A stretch of DNA of 9,321 nucleotides from an uncultured Planctomycetaceae bacterium. Lineage in GTDB: Bacteria; Planctomycetota; Planctomycetia; Pirellulales; Pirellulaceae. The stretch lies in assembly GCA_903927685.1 (NCBI GenBank), contig CAIYOB010000930.1, forward strand, positions 1-9,321, written 5' to 3'. Shown piece by piece: positions 5,972-9,321 of this stretch; the first letter of the stretch is position 1, and each line of letters begins with the position of its first letter. The notes beneath the pieces were generated by a model that was not told where the DNA came from, made no database searches, and saw only the letters and a list, made by a program, of their open reading frames with translations. A program made the translations under genes and the position numbers.

Positions 5972-8961
5972 CGAACCAGGACACGACAACGGCCTCCGAC
6001 TCAACCTACGCCGGCCAGTTCCTGCTGCTGGCCGTCGACCCGGTGTCGGGCCGGATGTTCCCCATTCCCGAGCAGGTCTTGCATTTGACCCTGGCAGGGG
6101 CCTTGCTGTTCGATGCGTCGTTCCGTCGCCTGATCAACGACGACTGGACCCACTTGACCGTGCTGCAGCCGGCCGACGCGGGAAACGCGGCGCTCGAGGA
6201 GGCTCTGCGGTGCCTGCTGTTCGTCGAAGGCGCGATTCCCTTGGGCCAAGCGGTGGCGCTGGTTGCCGCGCACGGCATCACCTTGCGCCGGATGGTCTGG
6301 GACTCGCTGCTGGACGCCGGACTGGTGACTCGCAAGCGCCGGGGCCTCGTTTCGAGCCCGCAGCGGGAAGAGCTGTTTTCGCCGGACTTGCCGCGGGTGG
6401 TCCGCCTTCACCAGCGGATCCGGGATGCGATTCTGCACGACGACATCCCGGATTCCCGGCTGCCGGCGCTGGTGAGCCTGATGGAGGCGGGAGGTCTGAC
6501 CAGGTACGTCTTGAAGGCGGACGAAGCCCGCCGATGTAGCGACCGGATCGCCTTGCTGGCCGGGATGGAATCTTTGGGCCGGGAGATCATCCGGGCGGTG
6601 CGAGCGCTCGAGTCGGCGGATCTGGAGCACGACGCGGCGGCGATCATCGGCCTGAAGGTCGATCAGCCCAAGAGCTTCGCCGGCGGCATGGACGCGGTGC
6701 TCACCTCGCTGACCTACCTGTACCAAGAGACGGGACTGAACCGGACGCGGAAGCTGATCGGGAACTTGAATCAAGTCGGCGGTTTCAGCTGTCCGGGCTG
6801 CGCCTGGCCGAATCCGGACCACGAGCGGTCGCGGTTCGAATTCTGTGAAAACGGCGCCAAGAATGTCAGTGCCGAAGCCACCACGCGGTTGCTCACGCCG
6901 GCGTTCTTCGAACAGTGGTCCGTGCCCGACCTCCTGCTGACCTCGGATTACTGGCTCGAACAGCAGGGACGCCTGACCACCCCCCTGCTGCTGGAACAAG
7001 GCGCGACTCACTATCGGCCCATCTCGTGGGACGAGGCATTCCAGGTTGTGGCCGGGGAACTGAACTCGCTGTCGCATCCCGATGAAGCGATCTTCTATGC
7101 ATCCGGCAGAACCTCGAACGAAGCCGCCTTCCTGTATCAATTGCTGGCCCGCGCGTTCGGGACCAACAACCTGCCCAACAGCGCCAACCTGTGTCACGAG
7201 CCGTCCGGGAAAGCGCTGGCGCTGAGCCTGGGCTTTGGCAAGGGCAGCGTCACGCTGGAGGACCTGCCCCGGGCGGATGCCATCTTCCTGTTTGGCCATA
7301 ATCCCGGATCGAACCACCCGCGCATGCTTCGGTCCCTGCAGGCGGCCGTCCGCCAGGGAGCCAAGGTCGTCGCCGTCAATCCCTTGCCCGAAGCCAGCCT
7401 GCTGGGGTTTGCCGACCCGCAGGAAGCCAGCTCGTACCTGGGCCGCCACACCAAGCTGGCGCACTTGTACCTGCAACCGATCATCAACGGCGACATGGCC
7501 CTGGTCCGAGGCATGGTCAAGGCCGTGCTGGAAGCCGAAGCGCGGCGGGGCGGAATCCTGGACTCCCGTTTCATCCAGGAGCACACCAGCGGGTTCGAGG
7601 CGTACCGGCAACGGGTCCTCGATACGCCCTGGGAGTCTCTCGTTGCGGCCAGCGGCCTGGAGAAAGGGGAACTGCTCGCAGCCGCCGACGTGTACCTGGC
7701 GGCCCAGAACGTCATCGCCAGCTGGTGCCTGGGGATTACCCACCATCGGAACGCGGTGGAGACCATCCGGGAGATCGTCAACCTGCTGCTGCTGAAGGGG
7801 AACATCGGCCGGCCCGGGACCGGTGTGCTGCCGGCGCGCGGCCACAGCAACATCCAGGGACTGCGAACGGCGGGCGTGGGCGAGCACATGCCGCCTGCGT
7901 TCCTGGAGTCCTTGGAACAGCATTTCTCCATCAGCGTCCCGCGATCGCCCGGAATGAGCGCGATCCCGGCCCTCCGCGCGCTGGCCGACGGCCGGGCCCA
8001 CGTCTTGCTCTGCCTCGGGGGCAACCTGGCGTCCGCGGCTCCTGACACGAGCTTCGTCGAGCGGGCCCTGCGGAACTGCCGCTTGACGGTGATGATCTCG
8101 ACCAAGCTGAATCGCAGCCACCTGGCCACCGGAAAGAGGGCTTTGATTCTGCCCTGCCTGGCCAGAACCGATGAAGACCGATGCCACGGCGGGAAACAAG
8201 CCGTGACGGTCGAGGATCTGATGGGCAAGGTGGGCTTCTCCCAGGGCTGCCTGCCGCCGGCTGCGCCGAGCTTGCGGAGCGAGGTGGCCATCATCGCCGG
8301 CTTGGCCGCCGCGGCCTTGCCCAACCCGACGAGCATCGATTGGCCACGCTTGGGGGCCGATTACCAATACCTGCGGCAGACGATGGCTCAAGTCATCCCG
8401 GCCTTCCAGGATCTGCCCAAGCTGAGCCGCTCCGCCCCGGAGGTTACGCTCGAAAACCCGCTGCGAGACCGCGTTTTCCGAACCGGCGACGCCAAGGCCC
8501 GGTTCGGCGACCATCCGCTGGAGACAGTGGCCGCGGAGCCCGGCGAGCTGTTGCTGATGACGATCCGCAGCCACGACCAGTTCAACACGTCGATCTTCGG
8601 CCTGAACGATCGGTATCGGGGGATCCGCAGTGAACGGCGCGTCCTGTTCATGAACCGCGACGACATGGCCGAGCGGAAAATCGCCCCGGAGCAGACCGTC
8701 GAGATCACCAGCAGCTATGACGGCCGGCTGCGGAAACTCGAGGGCTATTACCCCGTTGCGTATCCCATCAAGCGGGGCTGTGTCGCGGCCTATTTTCCCG
8801 AGGCGAACGTCTTGACGTCGATCCACAGCACATGCCCGACGTGCGAAACGCCGGCGTACAAGTCGGTGCGGGTGCGGGTCCAGCCAACACCGGCGCAACC
8901 GGCTGGAATGAACCGTCTCGAAGCTGGCCAGGTTGGCCAGGGGGTAAGCAACGCAACCTGA
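5968..8961 (+). CDS. GPP34 domain fused to FdhF/YdeP-family molybdopterin oxidoreductase
   Basis: The ATG at 5968 overlaps the topA stop by 4 bp (ATGA) and opens 997 codons. The frame runs open further upstream inside topA, but the GPP34 homology begins right after this ATG. Residues about 14-220 match the GPP34/GOLPH3 pattern: YAGQFLLLAVDPVSGRM, then LHLTLAGALLFDASFRRLI, a LEEALRCL helix, a LLDAGLVTRKRRG segment and DSRLPALVSLMEAGGLTRYVL. Residues about 230-985 are a full-length FdhF/YdeP-type molybdopterin oxidoreductase: GFSCPGCAWPNPD (Cys275, Cys278), FEFCENGAK (Cys293), YASGRTSNEAAFLYQLLAR, NLCHEPSG (Cys409, probable Mo-site region), FGHNPGSNHPRML, LLLLKGNIGRPGTGVLPARG, LGGNLASAAPDTSF, STKLNRSHLATG, TIRSHDQFNTSIFGLNDRYRG and a C-terminal cofactor-binding domain. 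No in-frame UGA is used as selenocysteine. E. coli YdeP is linked to acid resistance, but the substrate of the family is unsettled. No TM segment or Tat signal is seen, so it should be cytoplasmic, perhaps membrane-associated through GPP34. The extra pair Cys956/Cys959 (CPTC) lies near the end. Confidence 0.88.
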   Translation: MTNQDTTTASDSTYAGQFLLLAVDPVSGRMFPIPEQVLHLTLAGALLFDASFRRLINDDWTHLTVLQPADAGNAALEEALRCLLFVEGAIPLGQAVALVAAHGITLRRMVWDSLLDAGLVTRKRRGLVSSPQREELFSPDLPRVVRLHQRIRDAILHDDIPDSRLPALVSLMEAGGLTRYVLKADEARRCSDRIALLAGMESLGREIIRAVRALESADLEHDAAAIIGLKVDQPKSFAGGMDAVLTSLTYLYQETGLNRTRKLIGNLNQVGGFSCPGCAWPNPDHERSRFEFCENGAKNVSAEATTRLLTPAFFEQWSVPDLLLTSDYWLEQQGRLTTPLLLEQGATHYRPISWDEAFQVVAGELNSLSHPDEAIFYASGRTSNEAAFLYQLLARAFGTNNLPNSANLCHEPSGKALALSLGFGKGSVTLEDLPRADAIFLFGHNPGSNHPRMLRSLQAAVRQGAKVVAVNPLPEASLLGFADPQEASSYLGRHTKLAHLYLQPIINGDMALVRGMVKAVLEAEARRGGILDSRFIQEHTSGFEAYRQRVLDTPWESLVAASGLEKGELLAAADVYLAAQNVIASWCLGITHHRNAVETIREIVNLLLLKGNIGRPGTGVLPARGHSNIQGLRTAGVGEHMPPAFLESLEQHFSISVPRSPGMSAIPALRALADGRAHVLLCLGGNLASAAPDTSFVERALRNCRLTVMISTKLNRSHLATGKRALILPCLARTDEDRCHGGKQAVTVEDLMGKVGFSQGCLPPAAPSLRSEVAIIAGLAAAALPNPTSIDWPRLGADYQYLRQTMAQVIPAFQDLPKLSRSAPEVTLENPLRDRVFRTGDAKARFGDHPLETVAAEPGELLLMTIRSHDQFNTSIFGLNDRYRGIRSERRVLFMNRDDMAERKIAPEQTVEITSSYDGRLRKLEGYYPVAYPIKRGCVAAYFPEANVLTSIHSTCPTCETPAYKSVRVRVQPTPAQPAGMNRLEAGQVGQGVSNAT

Positions 8962-8998
8962 TCGGTGCATACCGAACACAACCGCCGCCTGGCGCGGT
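8962..8998 (+). other. Two short stem-loops after the oxidoreductase gene
   Basis: TCGGT (8962-8966) pairs with ACCGA (8971-8975) across a four-base loop directly after the stop codon. ACCGC (8981-8985) pairs with GCGGT (8994-8998). Neither is followed by a T-run, so an intrinsic terminator is not supported. They may mark a 3' end processed or terminated by another route, or may be chance in GC-rich DNA. The gap between the flanking genes is only 53 bp. Confidence 0.25.
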
Positions 8999-9014
8999 AC
9001 CAAGAGGTGGACCC

Positions 9015-9321
9015 ATGAGTTTCGGGCAACGCGCATTCGTGTTCACGCTGGTGTTGGGCAGCGTCTCGCCGACGTTCTCGGCTGAGGCGGACGACTTCGT
9101 CACCTACGAGCAGTGGGGCGCCGTCGGCGACGGCGTGCATGACGATCTGCCGGCGATTTGCGCAGCGCACGAGCATGCCAATGCGCAGGGGCTGCCCGTC
9201 CGAACCAAGCCCGACGCGACGTACCATCTGGGCCGCCAGGCGCTGACCGCGATCATCGCCACCGACACCGACTGGAACACCTCGCGCTTTACGATCGACG
9301 ACACGCACGTGGAGAACCACA
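9015..9321 (+). CDS. Exported pectate-lyase/beta-helix-type protein, 5' part only
   Basis: The ATG at 9015 opens 102 codons that run off the window. GAGGTG at 9004-9009, 5 bases upstream, is a good ribosome-binding site and fixes the start. Residues 1-23 (MSFGQRAFVFTLVLGSVSPTFSA) form a Sec-type signal peptide, with probable cleavage after the Ala of FSA. The mature part begins EADDFVTYEQWGAVGDGVHDD, which carries the Y-x-x-x-GAVGDG-x-x-DD signature found at the start of Pectate_lyase_3 / glycoside hydrolase 28-type right-handed beta-helix proteins, followed by LPAICAAHEHANAQG, matching the family's first helix. Such proteins act on pectins or other polyuronides outside the cytoplasm, but the catalytic residues lie beyond the window, so the activity cannot be given. 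It follows the oxidoreductase gene by 53 bp on the same strand, with no evident functional link. Confidence 0.8.
   Translation, partial: MSFGQRAFVFTLVLGSVSPTFSAEADDFVTYEQWGAVGDGVHDDLPAICAAHEHANAQGLPVRTKPDATYHLGRQALTAIIATDTDWNTSRFTIDDTHVENH

Noticed and set aside
4307..6004. Minus-strand open frame (565 codons) opposite topA
   Set aside because: It shows composition typical of an antisense shadow, and the plus strand is unambiguous topoisomerase I.
5900..6060. Artefactual fusion through a missed stop or frameshift between a GPP34 gene and the oxidoreductase gene
   Set aside because: The junction near 6630-6660 shows no stop, no homopolymer and no frame change, and the typical N-terminal approach of FdhF/YdeP proteins (GGMDAVLTSL to GFSCPGC) follows the GPP34 part smoothly.
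6001..9036. Long open frame of 1011 codons on the minus strand opposite the oxidoreductase gene
   Set aside because: It is the mirror of a real gene with strong third-position GC bias. The translation is rich in Arg, Gln and Gly, shows no recognisable domain, and covers nearly the whole of a well-recognised plus-strand protein.

Overview
This window reads as chromosomal DNA of a GC-rich, Gram-negative-type bacterium, most likely a planctomycete (PVC group). The basis is mixed. A SurA/PpiD-like membrane protein carries a very long Ala/Pro/Glu linker, a lipoprotein carries a lipobox and a tandem-repeat domain, an exported pectate-lyase-like protein is present, and topA has no Shine-Dalgarno sequence. 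No rRNA or marker phylogeny is available, so the phylum is an inference.

Layout. Positions 1-304 (minus strand) hold the N-terminal part of a lipoprotein made of a signal peptide, a Ser/Thr/Pro spacer and at least nine Gly-Met-Gln-Gly-Ser repeats, cut off by the window start. A good sigma70-like promoter for it (minus strand, 469-497) lies just past the stop codon of the upstream gene. That gene (504-3086, minus strand) encodes an 860-residue membrane-anchored SurA/PpiD-type periplasmic folding factor with no recognisable parvulin catalytic domain. Positions 3087-3358 form a divergent intergenic region with two symmetric structures: a possible bidirectional promoter and an interrupted palindrome in the leader of the minus-strand gene. 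On the plus strand, topA (3359-5971) encodes DNA topoisomerase I with four C-terminal repeats and no zinc fingers. It overlaps by 4 bp (ATGA) a 997-codon gene (5968-8961). A final plus-strand gene, starting at 9015 and cut by the window end, begins an exported pectate-lyase/right-handed beta-helix-type protein.

The most notable element is the 5968-8961 gene. In one uninterrupted frame it joins an N-terminal GPP34 domain (the GOLPH3 family, which in eukaryotes is a phosphoinositide-binding Golgi adaptor) to a complete FdhF/YdeP-family molybdopterin oxidoreductase. I know of no described protein with this architecture. The ATGA overlap suggests translation coupled to topA. If real, it would be a molybdoenzyme carrying its own lipid-membrane adaptor. 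On the minus strand, the envelope folding factor and the repeat lipoprotein point to a cell-envelope locus, although the lipoprotein probably has its own promoter.
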